This document shows, piece by piece, positions 1-8,320 of a stretch of 64,000 nt of DNA. The translations under genes and the position numbers were made by a program. Below the pieces are notes generated by a model that saw only the letters and a program-made list of their open reading frames with translations, did no database searches and was not told where the DNA came from. Each line of letters opens with the position of its first letter. The first letter of the stretch is position 1. Source of the stretch: Mucilaginibacter ginsenosidivorans (GTDB lineage Bacteria; Bacteroidota; Bacteroidia; Sphingobacteriales; Sphingobacteriaceae); the NCBI RefSeq assembly GCF_007971025.1, contig NZ_CP042436.1:3100001-3164000 (forward strand), written 5' to 3'.

Positions 1-297
1 GAATTTTTGCGTTTGGGCATCAGGTCGCTCGCTAATATTTTCAAACGTAAGCCGGCAGACCTGGAAAACGAACTTGTTTCCTGGAAAATTGTGAATTGGA
101 CCACCGACCCGTTCACTTGTGGCTCGTATGCTTATGATATGGTAAACTCCCGTACAGCACGCAAAGTATTAGAACAGCCTGTTGAAAATGTCGTCTACTT
201 TGCCGGTGAATATTTGTACGAAGGTCCGGCTATGGGTACTGTGGAGGCCGCCCTGTCTAGCGGGCTGGATGTGGTAAAAAAGCTCGAACAATCCTAA
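1..297 (+). CDS. Flavin monoamine oxidase family protein, C-terminal part
   Basis: The frame is open from the first base, so about 98 C-terminal residues of a longer protein are visible; the TTG at base 7 is not a believable start. The tail contains FAGEYLYEGPAMGTVEAAL, matching the C-terminal FAD-contacting block of the flavin amine oxidase family (PF01593), in which a GE-x-G-TVEGA-type motif closes the flavin site. Such enzymes oxidise amines or act as desaturases or cyclases; the substrate cannot be told from this fragment. It is followed 10 bp later by the convergent end of the GH8 gene. Confidence 0.75.
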   Translation, partial: EFLRLGIRSLANIFKRKPADLENELVSWKIVNWTTDPFTCGSYAYDMVNSRTARKVLEQPVENVVYFAGEYLYEGPAMGTVEAALSSGLDVVKKLEQS

Positions 298-307
298 GCA
301 GGTTGCC

Positions 308-1531
308 TTAACGGGGCTCCCAGTAATTTCCGGACAGGATGATCATATCCAATAATTTGATGCTATTATCGTAATAATCATAATCTTTCAACTTAAAATG
401 TACCAGGTAATCCCAAACGGCATTTAACCATTGCTGGTTCTTTTTATCCACCATTGCAGAAACCGCAAACGGACCGATAAAGCTGAGTGCTTCAAAATAC
501 CGGCCCTTGATATCGTTCCCTGCTAAAGTATATCCTGCCGAAATATTATCCGGGTTGCCGCTTGTGGTCTCGCGTATCCAGTGGTTTATCTTGTCGTTGA
601 TGGCTTTGCCCCTTGGGTCGCCTGTCAAAAGGTAATCCGTAGCTATGCGCCAGGGTACGCGGCAGGCATTGTAGTTGTAATAACCGTCGTATTTTGATTC
701 AAGGAAATGCGGTTTAGCCGGTTCGGCTTTCTTGTTGATGTTGATGATAAAGTCAGGTATCAGTCCCGCGTCGGCACTATACGTTTGCGCCATGTAAGCA
801 AATAAATTATAATTACCATTGACAACATTTTTCCATCGGGCGTCGCCTGTCGCTATTTCAAAAGCCTTATAGTTTGCCGGCATAAAATCGGATGAGCGCA
901 TATCGAAGTAATCCTTACTGTCATACTCAACTGCATCACTTAACTTCACCGACCAGGTGTTTGGGTTGATCTCGTACCTCATTATTGCATTGATCATCCA
1001 TCGGGCCTCCTTCAGATAGTTAATGGCGCCCTTGCTTCCCCATTGTTTATTGGCCAGCAACAAGGAATAGGCAATATCCATGTCGCCGTCGGTGGCCGAA
1101 CTTTGGTCAATGTCGCGGCAGCTTTTATTTTGCGCCCAGGCCATCAGGTAATGGTGATTGTTGCGGTGTGCCTTGTAATAATTAAAGAGACCATCGTAAG
1201 TTGCCTTTGCAGAAGGGTCGGCGCCTGCCATAAGAGCAGTAATGATCATACCGTAACCCTGACCCTCGGACACACATTGTTTTTCGCCTTTTCGCTCGAA
1301 CCACACATAATATTCATTGGTATTGCAACCTGTTTTAATGTAGCGTTGCTTCCACTGCCTGTAAAAATCGAGTGCAAGCCCGTCTAATCGCTGCTGTGAA
1401 ATATGATTTGGTTTAATTACCCCTTTGTGATACGGAACATGCTGGGGAAAGGGTTTAGCCGCTTGTTGTGCCCCTGCAATGATGCTGATGGATAATAGAA
1501 CTAAAATAGCCGGGAAATATTTGAAAGGCAT
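308..1531 (-). CDS. Secreted glycoside hydrolase family 8 enzyme
   Basis: A 407-residue protein of the usual GH8 length. GH8 enzymes are inverting endo-acting hydrolases of cellulose, chitosan, xylan or lichenan. The family signature is visible as ATDGDMDIAYSLLLA (Asp148 and Asp150), and the proposed general acid is Glu89 in SEGQGYGM. I chose the ATG at 1531 because it starts a clean signal peptide (MPFKYFPAILVLLSISIIAGAQ), whereas the longer frame to 1732 would run into the coding end of the next gene and adds a non-secretory leader. The protein is expected to be periplasmic or exported. It lies 46 bp downstream of the serine hydrolase gene on the same strand and may be co-transcribed with it. 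Substrate specificity within GH8 is not determinable here. Confidence 0.9.
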   Translation of the reverse strand: MPFKYFPAILVLLSISIIAGAQQAAKPFPQHVPYHKGVIKPNHISQQRLDGLALDFYRQWKQRYIKTGCNTNEYYVWFERKGEKQCVSEGQGYGMIITALMAGADPSAKATYDGLFNYYKAHRNNHHYLMAWAQNKSCRDIDQSSATDGDMDIAYSLLLANKQWGSKGAINYLKEARWMINAIMRYEINPNTWSVKLSDAVEYDSKDYFDMRSSDFMPANYKAFEIATGDARWKNVVNGNYNLFAYMAQTYSADAGLIPDFIININKKAEPAKPHFLESKYDGYYNYNACRVPWRIATDYLLTGDPRGKAINDKINHWIRETTSGNPDNISAGYTLAGNDIKGRYFEALSFIGPFAVSAMVDKKNQQWLNAVWDYLVHFKLKDYDYYDNSIKLLDMIILSGNYWEPR

Positions 1532-1577
1532 AGAACTCAAACGATGATTACTGAACCAAAGTACCCGGATCGAAATA

Positions 1578-2999
1578 TTATTGCAGACTTTTAACGATCT
1601 CTCCTCCAACGGCGTCAATACTTGCCCCTGAATTTGAAAGCACCACCACAGCCAGCTTCCCTTCCGGATTGAAAACCAAAAAGCTGCTGCAACCATAAGT
1701 GCCGCCATTGTGAAAATAATATTCTGCCCCACCTATATTGATAATATGCCAGCCAAGGCCGAGTTTAATATCCTTATCAAACGTAACCTTATGTGTTAAT
1801 TCAAACGCTTTGGATAACCTGGTATTTGCTGCCGTCATGTTTGCTTTGGCGTAGATGAGCAGATCAGTAACAGTTGACCGCAGCGATCCGCATGGGGCCA
1901 ATATGCCAAAATCCCAGGCAGGGGTTTCCTTGCCGTTTTCGTTGTACACAGCAACAAATCGTTGTTTAAGCGCGAGGGTAAGATGCTGTGCGGTGCTATT
2001 CATGCCAAGTGGCTTACAGATCAATTCTTCAACCATTTGCTCAAAAGTCTTGCCGCTAACCTGCTCCAATATGGTCCCAAGCAGCCCAACTCCTAAGTTA
2101 GAATACGCATATTTCTCGCCCGGTTTGCCCGCCAGCTTACAGGTTTTCAGGTAGGTGAACAGGTGTTGCTTTTCGTAGTCCTTGTACGGGTTCAGCGGGT
2201 CAAGATCGTGGTTATCCAAATTATCGGGCAGCCGGGGCAAACCCGAGGAGTGGTTGCTCAGCATTTGCAGCGTGATCCCTTTCAGTTCCGGGTTGACCGA
2301 TACCGAGTCGGGAAGGTATCTGGTTATCGGGTCGTCCAATTTAACTTTTCCCTCGTTTGCATAATAAGCCAGCAAAGTCGCGGTGAAAGTTTTGGTGATG
2401 GACCCGATCTCGAATAAAGTATTCGCACCGGGCAATTGGTTGTTCCCCCATTTTGTTTCGCCGTAGTTATAGGTAGTGATCGCCCCATTGCGTAGTATGC
2501 CGATGCTCAGGCCAACCGTGTTGGTTTTCTGGATGTATGGCCTTACGGCCGAATCAACCTTTTTGTCGGTTTGATTTCTCATCAGGTTGGTAGTTGCAAC
2601 CGGTTTTGGCTTGTTACCGGCTTCCTCTTTGTAAGGCTGAAAAAGGAAGAGCCCGATCTTGCCCTTGTCATCCAGATTCATCCAAAGCTGCAGGGCCATG
2701 GAATCAAATGTAAGTTTGTAGCGGGCATCTTTATTATTGACGAAGGCGATCAGCGAGGAGTTTTTTATCTGGCCGAGCGGGAACAATTGGCTGGTACAAA
2801 CGTACCGAAAGGCGTCAGGAGTTAGCGCCTCCCGGAATTTTTCGCCGGCAAAAGCGTAAATAGAATCCGGCTGTTTGGCGTTAAAATATTTTTTTACAAG
2901 ATTAAATACAGAATCTGTTTTATACTGCTGAACGCTTTGGGCCGATGCAGCTAACCCAGAAAACAGTGTAAGCAAAACAGCAATTTGAATTTTTATCAT
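1578..2999 (-). CDS. Secreted serine hydrolase, class C beta-lactamase fold (S12 family), with DUF3887-like N-terminus
   Basis: A 473-residue protein. A signal peptide (MIKIQIAVLLTLFSGLAASAQ) leads into about 105 residues resembling DUF3887, then a beta-lactamase/PBP4-type domain. The catalytic signatures are all present: SxxK as Ser200-ITK, YxN as Tyr299-Ser-Asn, and an HNGGTYG block in the KTG position. Family members act as D-aminopeptidases, esterases or peptidoglycan carboxypeptidases, so antibiotic hydrolysis should not be assumed. The ATG at 2999 overlaps the stop of the upstream membrane-protein gene by 4 bp (ATGA), implying translational coupling. Confidence 0.9.
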   Translation of the reverse strand: MIKIQIAVLLTLFSGLAASAQSVQQYKTDSVFNLVKKYFNAKQPDSIYAFAGEKFREALTPDAFRYVCTSQLFPLGQIKNSSLIAFVNNKDARYKLTFDSMALQLWMNLDDKGKIGLFLFQPYKEEAGNKPKPVATTNLMRNQTDKKVDSAVRPYIQKTNTVGLSIGILRNGAITTYNYGETKWGNNQLPGANTLFEIGSITKTFTATLLAYYANEGKVKLDDPITRYLPDSVSVNPELKGITLQMLSNHSSGLPRLPDNLDNHDLDPLNPYKDYEKQHLFTYLKTCKLAGKPGEKYAYSNLGVGLLGTILEQVSGKTFEQMVEELICKPLGMNSTAQHLTLALKQRFVAVYNENGKETPAWDFGILAPCGSLRSTVTDLLIYAKANMTAANTRLSKAFELTHKVTFDKDIKLGLGWHIINIGGAEYYFHNGGTYGCSSFLVFNPEGKLAVVVLSNSGASIDAVGGEIVKSLQ

Positions 3000-3541
3000 A
3001 TCAGGTCATCAAACGAAATTTTATTTGATATAAAATCAGTGCTCAGAGGATCGGTCAACCGGGCAAATCTTTTTTCTTTAAAAACCCACAAAATTCTAAA
3101 TAAAATAATCCCCGTAATAATACCGGAAAGATAAGAATATCCAATATAGGCAAACATACTGCCCGGTTCAGACAAGATTTTCCAGAAGAGCGATGAAAAA
3201 CATACAGCAAATACCAGGCTTGATGCCAGGGAAAAACCGGCTCCGGTAATAATGCCGCCGTCCCTGATGCAATATCGCCATATACCGTAACTCCTTGTCT
3301 CTCCCCACTTTTTGGTAAATTCAATATTGATAATATCTTGTTGGGTGAGCCCTTTGGCCTTTAATTTTTTGATCTGTTTAAGTCTTTCCGGGAAACGAAA
3401 TAAAGAGATTATTACATCGATTAGAAATATTACTATCCAGTACCAGGCAACAAAATAAGAAAGTAAGAGAGAGATACTGAAATATATAATCAGTCCTTTA
3501 TAAGCATGTCTCCAAAATAATTTAAAAAGGTCGAGATTCAT
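2996..3541 (-). CDS. Hypothetical membrane protein (181 aa)
   Basis: I do not recognise a family. Hydrophobic stretches predict about four membrane segments: two near residues 15-50 and two near 105-155. They flank a charged cytoplasmic-looking loop (RFPERLKQIKKLKAKGLTQQ). The stop codon overlaps the start of the serine hydrolase gene by 4 bp, so the two are probably co-translated, and a role linked to the envelope hydrolase is possible but unproven. Short hydrophilic tail at the C-terminus. Confidence 0.7.
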   Translation of the reverse strand: MNLDLFKLFWRHAYKGLIIYFSISLLLSYFVAWYWIVIFLIDVIISLFRFPERLKQIKKLKAKGLTQQDIINIEFTKKWGETRSYGIWRYCIRDGGIITGAGFSLASSLVFAVCFSSLFWKILSEPGSMFAYIGYSYLSGIITGIILFRILWVFKEKRFARLTDPLSTDFISNKISFDDLI

Positions 3542-3557
3542 AGCATAAAGATACTAA

Positions 3558-3815
3558 TCAACCAGTAAACGGGTGAAATAAGGAAACAAAAACGCCTGTT
3601 TTATTAAGGACCGTTTTTTTCTTTTTGCCGGAAAACAGTGCATAATCTTTATACCTGGTGTAAATAGCAGTTAATACGATAAATGCTCCTGAATATTTAG
3701 TCAACGTGAAATCGTTCCTGAAATGAAGCAATGCATCATGTATAAATGAACATACGCCAAGAACAACAGCTATCGATAGCAAGTTATTCATGACGAATTT
3801 TAAAATCTTGTTCAT
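3558..3815 (-). CDS. Small hypothetical membrane protein (85 aa)
   Basis: No recognisable family. The N-terminal half has one hydrophobic segment (LLSIAVVLGVCSFIHDALLHF) and a second weaker one (YSGAFIVLTAIYTRY), followed by a lysine-rich stretch (GKKKKTV) typical of a cytoplasmic flank. The gene begins 3 bp after the pyrB stop codon and is 16 bp upstream of the next membrane-protein gene, all on the minus strand, so it appears to be in a run from pyrR to the GH8 gene. Function unknown. Confidence 0.55.
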   Translation of the reverse strand: MNKILKFVMNNLLSIAVVLGVCSFIHDALLHFRNDFTLTKYSGAFIVLTAIYTRYKDYALFSGKKKKTVLNKTGVFVSLFHPFTG

Positions 3816-3818
3816 TTT

Positions 3819-4745
3819 TTATTGTGTTTGCCCCGCCAGCAGGTACAATACCGCCATACGTATGGCCACGCCGTTTTCAACCTGGTCGAGGATGATGGAT
3901 TGCTTGCTGTCGGCAACGTCGCTGGTAATTTCAACGCCCCGGTTGATAGGGCCCGGGTGCATAATGGTTATCTCTTTATCCAGTGAGTCGAGTATTTGCT
4001 TGTTTAAACCGTAGAGCATGCTGTATTCGCGTAGCGAAGGGAAATATTTGATGTCCTGGCGCTCTAATTGTATACGCAGCATATTGGCCACATCGCACCA
4101 GTTCAGGGCCTTCAGCAGCTCGTGTTCAACTTTAACACCCAGTGCGCCTATATATTTTGGTATCAGGGTTGTCGGTCCGCAAACCATAACTTCGGCGCCT
4201 AATTGTTTCAAACAAAGTATGTTCGAAAGCGCAACACGCGAGTGGAGGATATCGCCTACAATGGCCACCTTTCTGCCGGCAACATCGCCGTATTTCTCAC
4301 GGATAGAAAAAGCATCCAGCAGCGCCTGGGTTGGGTGCTCATGTGCGCCGTCACCTGCATTTACTATTTGTGCCCTGACGTGCTTTGAGAGGAATATTCC
4401 TGCGCCTGCATAGGGGTGGCGCATTACCACCATATCTACCTTCATGGCCAGGATGTTATTTACTGTATCGATCAGCGTTTCGCCTTTACTTACGGACGAT
4501 GACGACGCAGCAAAGTTTACCACATCAGCAGACAGGCGCTTTTCGGCCAGTTCAAAAGATAAGCGTGTGCGGGTCGAGTTTTCGAAGAAGATATTGGCGA
4601 TAGTCACATCACGCAGCGAAGGCACCTTTTTTATCGGGCGGTTTAATACCGACTTGAACTCATCCGCGGTTTCGAAAATCAGTTCAATATCTTGACGATT
4701 TAAATCTTTGATGCCTAATAAGTGCCTTGTGCTTAATTTTGCCAT
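3819..4745 (-). CDS. pyrB: Aspartate carbamoyltransferase catalytic subunit
   Basis: A 308-residue enzyme of pyrimidine biosynthesis that condenses carbamoyl phosphate with L-aspartate to give N-carbamoyl-aspartate in the cytoplasm. The carbamoyl-phosphate loop FFENSTRTRLSFE, the HPTQALLD motif and the C-terminal MHPGPINRG motif of the ATCase/OTCase superfamily are all readable, and the length is normal for the catalytic chain. I start it at the ATG at 4745 (MAKLSTRHLLG), the usual ATCase N-terminus; the frame upstream runs into a repeat sequence. It belongs to an operon with pyrR, but a mobile-looking S23 gene sits between them. No pyrI regulatory subunit is nearby. Confidence 0.95.
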   Translation of the reverse strand: MAKLSTRHLLGIKDLNRQDIELIFETADEFKSVLNRPIKKVPSLRDVTIANIFFENSTRTRLSFELAEKRLSADVVNFAASSSSVSKGETLIDTVNNILAMKVDMVVMRHPYAGAGIFLSKHVRAQIVNAGDGAHEHPTQALLDAFSIREKYGDVAGRKVAIVGDILHSRVALSNILCLKQLGAEVMVCGPTTLIPKYIGALGVKVEHELLKALNWCDVANMLRIQLERQDIKYFPSLREYSMLYGLNKQILDSLDKEITIMHPGPINRGVEITSDVADSKQSIILDQVENGVAIRMAVLYLLAGQTQ

Positions 4746-4778
4746 ATTATATTCTTTGAATGTTAAACACCGTCTATT

Positions 4779-4803
4779 AATATCGAACACCGAATATCGA
4801 ATG
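4779..4803 (+). repeat. 25-bp terminal inverted repeat, left copy
   Basis: Bases 4779-4803 read AATATCGAACACCGAATATC followed by GAATG. The exact reverse complement is at 5240-5264. The pair encloses the S23-type gene between pyrR and pyrB. An extra ATGAAGT element lies just inside both copies, at different spacing. Confidence 0.9.
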
Positions 4804-4857
4804 TCGAATAATGAAGTACCGCTTTATTATTTAGCCGGCGTTCAAAATTTCATTAAG

Positions 4858-5223
4858 TTACTTCAAGTTATTCTTTTTTGCAGTTTCAATGCTTTTGACG
4901 AAAATCGCTATCAGTTGATTACACTCGTCTTTGGCAGTCAATACTTTATCTATATCGTGCAAATTTTTTCTTTCGATGATTTTTATAGAGATAAGTGACT
5001 CGCGCAATTCCTTTAGTATGATTTTCATTTTGTGGATGAAATCATTTCTTGATTCTGCAGATTGCGCCTCTCCATAGTTTAAAGATGGCGAACACCCCGA
5101 TCTCACCAATTGGCCTCCTATGTAGTTTCCAAGTCTTGTGCCGGGTAAATTATCGACAATGTCAGATACTATAATTGCAAAATCTATCAGTCTTTCTTCT
5201 AAATCGTACTTATTATCTTTCAT
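4858..5223 (-). CDS. Four-helix bundle protein, S23/23S rRNA intervening-sequence family
   Basis: A 121-residue, all-helical protein of the four-helix-bundle family (TIGR02436) first found encoded in 23S rRNA intervening sequences and related to the Avd accessory proteins of diversity-generating retroelements. The typical blocks are visible: DFAIIVSDIVDNLPGT, LGNYIGGQLVRSGCSPSLNYGEA and the C-terminal helix pair with KILKELRESL. Its cellular role is not established. It interrupts the pyrR-pyrB operon and is bracketed by a perfect 25-bp inverted repeat, so it looks like cargo of a small dispersed element. Confidence 0.9.
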   Translation of the reverse strand: MKDNKYDLEERLIDFAIIVSDIVDNLPGTRLGNYIGGQLVRSGCSPSLNYGEAQSAESRNDFIHKMKIILKELRESLISIKIIERKNLHDIDKVLTAKDECNQLIAIFVKSIETAKKNNLK

Positions 5224-5239
5224 TGTTATAAAACTTCAT

Positions 5240-5264
5240 CATTCGATATTCGGTGTTCGATATT
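5240..5264 (-). repeat. 25-bp terminal inverted repeat, right copy
   Basis: Exact reverse complement of the repeat at 4779-4803. Together they mark a 486-bp unit holding one S23 gene. Confidence 0.9.
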
Positions 5265-5276
5265 CGATATTCAAAT

Positions 5277-5822
5277 TCACTTACTTTCTGATACTAAGAC
5301 AATTTTATCCTCCCCGTCGGTTTCATTCCAGCTTACTACTACTTTTTGTGATGCGATAGAGTCCACCTCGATGCCGACATAGTCTGCTTCAATAGGCAGG
5401 TGCCTCGAATACCGCCTGTCTACCAGCACCAGCAATTCCACTTTTTCCGGCCGGCCGAAATAAAGCATGCCGTCCATGGCTGCACGAATGGTGCGGCCTG
5501 TCCACAACACATCGTCAACCAGTATCACTTTTTTACCTTCAATTATGAAATCAATTCTTGTTTGATTAGGCACCAGCTGTTTTTCGCCACGGCGGAAGTC
5601 GTCGCGGTAAAAAGTGACATCCATATCGCCTTGCAAAATGGTTTTGCCGGGTAATATTTTGCGTAATTCTTCGGCAACGCGCCGGGCAAGGTAAATACCA
5701 CGCGGTTGTGTGCCTATTAATACGGTGTTTGAAAAATCGTCATGATTTTCAATAAGCTGGCGACATAAACGCTGTATGGTTATCTGGAACTTCGGACCGT
5801 CGAGCAGCGTGAGGTTTTGCAT
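5277..5822 (-). CDS. pyrR: PyrR: bifunctional pyr operon regulator / uracil phosphoribosyltransferase
   Basis: A 181-residue type I phosphoribosyltransferase. In the PyrR family it binds pyr mRNA leaders in response to UMP and has weak UPRTase activity; RNA binding has not been shown for many Bacteroidota members. The PRPP-binding motif VILVDDVLWTGRTIRAA is intact. The start at 5822 (MQNLTLLDG) matches the family N-terminus and is preceded by a TATCTTTG promoter box, while the longer frame has a non-homologous leader. It is first in the pyr operon, upstream of the S23 element and pyrB. I saw no obvious antiterminator hairpin in the short leader. Confidence 0.93.
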   Translation of the reverse strand: MQNLTLLDGPKFQITIQRLCRQLIENHDDFSNTVLIGTQPRGIYLARRVAEELRKILPGKTILQGDMDVTFYRDDFRRGEKQLVPNQTRIDFIIEGKKVILVDDVLWTGRTIRAAMDGMLYFGRPEKVELLVLVDRRYSRHLPIEADYVGIEVDSIASQKVVVSWNETDGEDKIVLVSESK

Positions 5823-5839
5823 CGTTGGGTGGATTTGGG

Positions 5840-5847
5840 CAAAGATA
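5840..5847 (-). promoter_or_regulatory. Promoter -7 box for pyrR
   Basis: On the minus strand this reads TATCTTTG, matching the Bacteroidota -7 consensus TAnnTTTG, 17 bp before the pyrR ATG. No clear TTTG -33 box is seen at normal spacing. Confidence 0.5.
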
Positions 5848-5940
5848 TAGTTTAGATGTGAGATTTTAGATAGGAGATTTGAGATTGTTTGCTGCACAAT
5901 GGTTAAGGTAAATTCGAAATCGAACATTCGAAATTCAGAA
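5848..5940. repeat. Low-complexity GAGATTT / TCGAA-type intergenic repeat
   Basis: Bases 5851-5885 contain repeated GAGATTT units (plus strand), followed at about 5911-5940 by a TCGAAATCGAACATTCGAAA stretch that resembles the S23-flanking repeats at 4779 and 5240. It lies in the divergent gap between pyrR and the aminopeptidase gene. Confidence 0.5.
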
Positions 5941-6038
5941 ATACATACGATAGGGTAAACTCACCTTTCAATTTTTTCTGCATCAAATACGGCAATTAGC
6001 TGATATATTTACCTTAATAAAACTAATCATACATCACA

Positions 6039-7646
6039 ATGAAATTTATCCATAAAGCGCTGTTTGCGGCAATAATTGCCTGTATGGCCTCTGTTCAATG
6101 CTTTTCGCAGGAGAATGCGGCGGAGAGCCTGCCAAAAGACTACCTTACAAAAGAGTTCCATGCCGGGCGCAGGGATGCGCTGCGCAAACTGATGCCTGCC
6201 AACTCGGTGGCTGTGGTATTTGCTTATCCCGAGCGGGTATTTTCAAATGATGTGAATTATGTCTATCACCCTAATCCCGATCTGTATTATTTTTCGGGGT
6301 ACAAGGAGACCAGCGCTGTGCTGCTTATTTTTAAAGAAATGCAGCATGGAGCCGACGGAGATTATAATGAATTATTCTTTGTGCAAAGCCGTGATCCGCG
6401 GCGGGAACAGTGGACAGGCAGGCGATTGGGCGTGGAAGGTGTAAAAAATCAACTGGGTTTTGCTAAAGTTTATAACAGCGAAGAGTTTGCCAAATACGCG
6501 GTCGACTTAAAAAAGTATAAATTGTTTTATGATAATTTCCCAATTGATGAAGGTAATATGAAGCCACTTTTCGATGCTTTCAGGGCTAAGGCCGAAGTAC
6601 AGAGTATCGCGCCGGGGGTATCACAAACTTTAGGGATAATTGCCAAATACGGTTCGCCACGAAATATCGACAGGATACTGGATTTTTATGCGAAGGGAAA
6701 ACAGGATGACCCTGATTTTAAGAATAACGAGTTGTTACAGTCGGTTATCAGTAAGCATGATTCGGTTTCGCTGGTTGCATTTAAGGCGAAATACAGCGAA
6801 CAATTTGGCGGAGTGACCGGTTACAGTGACTTTACGAACGAACTGCGGGGTGTGAAAACTGCTGAAGAGATGGATCTGATGCGGAAGACCGTCAAAATAT
6901 CCAGCCTTGCCCATGCTGAAGCCATGCGTGCAGTAAAACCACAAATGTCTGAGACAGAACTGGAGGGCATTATGCTTTATGTGCATAAACATTACGGTGC
7001 AGAGGATGAGGGTTATCCGCCGATAGTAGGGGCAGGAGCGAACGGCTGTATCCTGCATTACGAAGAAAATAATGCCACCCAGGTAAAAAACCAACTGGTA
7101 CTGATGGATGTAGGTGCGGAATATCACGGCTATTCGGCCGATGTGACCCGGACTTTCCCTGCCAACGGCAAGTTTACGGAAGAGCAAAAAGCCATTTACC
7201 AACTGGTGTACGATGCGCAGGAAGAGGTTTTTAAATTGTGCAGGGACGGTGTGCCTTACAGTGACCTGGAAGTAAAAACCAGGGAAGTGCTTTCAGCCGG
7301 GCTGATAAAATTAGGATTGATCAAGGATGCGAAAGATGTAGGCAAGTACTACCCGCATGGCGTTTCGCACCACCTGGGGCTGGACGTTCATGATAAAGGT
7401 GCATACGGTGGGCCGTTAAAAGAGAATATGGTGATAACCGTTGAGCCGGGTATTTATATCCCTGCCGGCAGCGATTGTGATAAAAAATGGTGGAACATTG
7501 GCGTGCGTATCGAGGACGATGTTCAGATAGGTAAAGACCACGGGATACTGTTATCAGGCGATGCGCCCCGCAAATGGCAGGACGTTGAAAAGACTGTAGC
7601 GGAGAAAAGTGTTTTTGATATGGGGCGGTTTCCGGAGTTGAAGTAG
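6039..7646 (+). CDS. Exported Xaa-Pro aminopeptidase (M24B family)
   Basis: A 535-residue metallopeptidase that removes N-terminal residues preceding proline. A signal peptide (residues 1-23, ending CFSQ) is followed by an aminopeptidase-P N-terminal domain to about residue 250, then the pita-bread M24 catalytic domain. Metal ligands are readable: Asp357 and Asp368 in LMDVGAEYHGYSADVTRT, His444/445 in VSHHLGLDVHD, Glu469 in TVEPGIYI and Glu492 in VRIEDDV. Length and order fit PepP-like exported enzymes of Bacteroidota. It is divergent from pyrR and appears monocistronic. Confidence 0.93.
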   Translation: MKFIHKALFAAIIACMASVQCFSQENAAESLPKDYLTKEFHAGRRDALRKLMPANSVAVVFAYPERVFSNDVNYVYHPNPDLYYFSGYKETSAVLLIFKEMQHGADGDYNELFFVQSRDPRREQWTGRRLGVEGVKNQLGFAKVYNSEEFAKYAVDLKKYKLFYDNFPIDEGNMKPLFDAFRAKAEVQSIAPGVSQTLGIIAKYGSPRNIDRILDFYAKGKQDDPDFKNNELLQSVISKHDSVSLVAFKAKYSEQFGGVTGYSDFTNELRGVKTAEEMDLMRKTVKISSLAHAEAMRAVKPQMSETELEGIMLYVHKHYGAEDEGYPPIVGAGANGCILHYEENNATQVKNQLVLMDVGAEYHGYSADVTRTFPANGKFTEEQKAIYQLVYDAQEEVFKLCRDGVPYSDLEVKTREVLSAGLIKLGLIKDAKDVGKYYPHGVSHHLGLDVHDKGAYGGPLKENMVITVEPGIYIPAGSDCDKKWWNIGVRIEDDVQIGKDHGILLSGDAPRKWQDVEKTVAEKSVFDMGRFPELK

Positions 7647-7651
7647 GGACT

Positions 7652-7675
7652 GTCGTCAGTGGGGAAGCTGACGAC
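7652..7675. other. Hairpin downstream of the aminopeptidase gene
   Basis: GTCGTCAG (7652-7659) pairs with CTGACGAC (7668-7675) around an 8-nt loop, 6 bp after the stop codon at 7646. There is no following T-run, so this is an mRNA 3' hairpin or weak terminator at best. Confidence 0.45.
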
Positions 7676-7732
7676 GAGGCGTGCGTTGTCTCGTGCCGGA
7701 AAGCGACTGCGGAATTGTAAACGCAAAATTAA

Positions 7733-8239
7733 ATGAAATTAAAAAGGAAAGAGGCGATAGTTTTATTATCTTTTCTTAAGTTCCTCAATTCTTCCGCGGA
7801 AGAAAGGGAACGAATGATTGAAAATGCTTTAGCGGAATCAGGAATCGACAGAAAATTATCAGAGGATATCTCCAATTATTATGGCAGAAAGTACGTCGAA
7901 TCTGAATTTAATTTGTATCATAATGATTATTTAAAGGCTTTGATGTCAAATTACTTAAGGCTTGATATTGAAATAATTGGTAAAAGTCCCCAATTAATAT
8001 CTTGCCCTTGCTGTGGGTATAAGACATTGCCCACGAGAAGTGAATATGATATTTGTATGGTTTGCTATTGGGAAGATGATGGTTTAAGTGGAAGTGATGC
8101 AAATAGGTATAGCAGCGTTAATAAAATGACACTGGATGATGTAAAAAGGAATTTTGAAAATTTGGGCGTCATTGCAGTTGAATTTTTGAGACACGTAGAC
8201 CAAGATAGACTACTTCAATTTGAAAAGCCCAATGCTTAG
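7733..8239 (+). CDS. CPCC family cysteine-rich protein
   Basis: A 168-residue protein. The first 75 residues are charged and helical. The second half carries a zinc-ribbon-like motif, CPCCGYKTLP, then CMVCYWEDDG, which is the cysteine-rich CPCC domain (PF14206). Such domains are common in polymorphic toxin and immunity settings and in stand-alone small proteins; a function is not established. The four cysteines probably bind zinc. No toxin-like partner is adjacent. The base composition is more AT-rich than its neighbours, which suggests transfer. Confidence 0.8.
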   Translation: MKLKRKEAIVLLSFLKFLNSSAEERERMIENALAESGIDRKLSEDISNYYGRKYVESEFNLYHNDYLKALMSNYLRLDIEIIGKSPQLISCPCCGYKTLPTRSEYDICMVCYWEDDGLSGSDANRYSSVNKMTLDDVKRNFENLGVIAVEFLRHVDQDRLLQFEKPNA

Positions 8240-8320
8240 ATGTGCCTCCCTACAAGATGGAAGAGTGGCACTGACTTTGCTGCTGCAAGATATGTAGGGT
8301 GCGGCGTATAATAGTTTCAT

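Noticed and set aside
1532-1732. 67-residue N-terminal extension of the GH8 enzyme
   Set aside because: It overlaps the coding end of the serine hydrolase gene and lacks a signal; the ATG at 1531 begins a good signal peptide.
1578-2999. Antibiotic-resistance beta-lactamase
   Set aside because: The family motifs are those of the broad S12 serine hydrolases with a DUF3887-like domain; resistance cannot be inferred.
5277-5847. PyrR-binding attenuator or pyrimidine riboswitch in the pyr leader
   Set aside because: The leader from the -7 box to the ATG is about 12 nt and shows no antiterminator/terminator hairpins.
7652-7675. Rho-independent terminator after the aminopeptidase gene
   Set aside because: Good 8-bp stem but no T-run; listed only as a hairpin.
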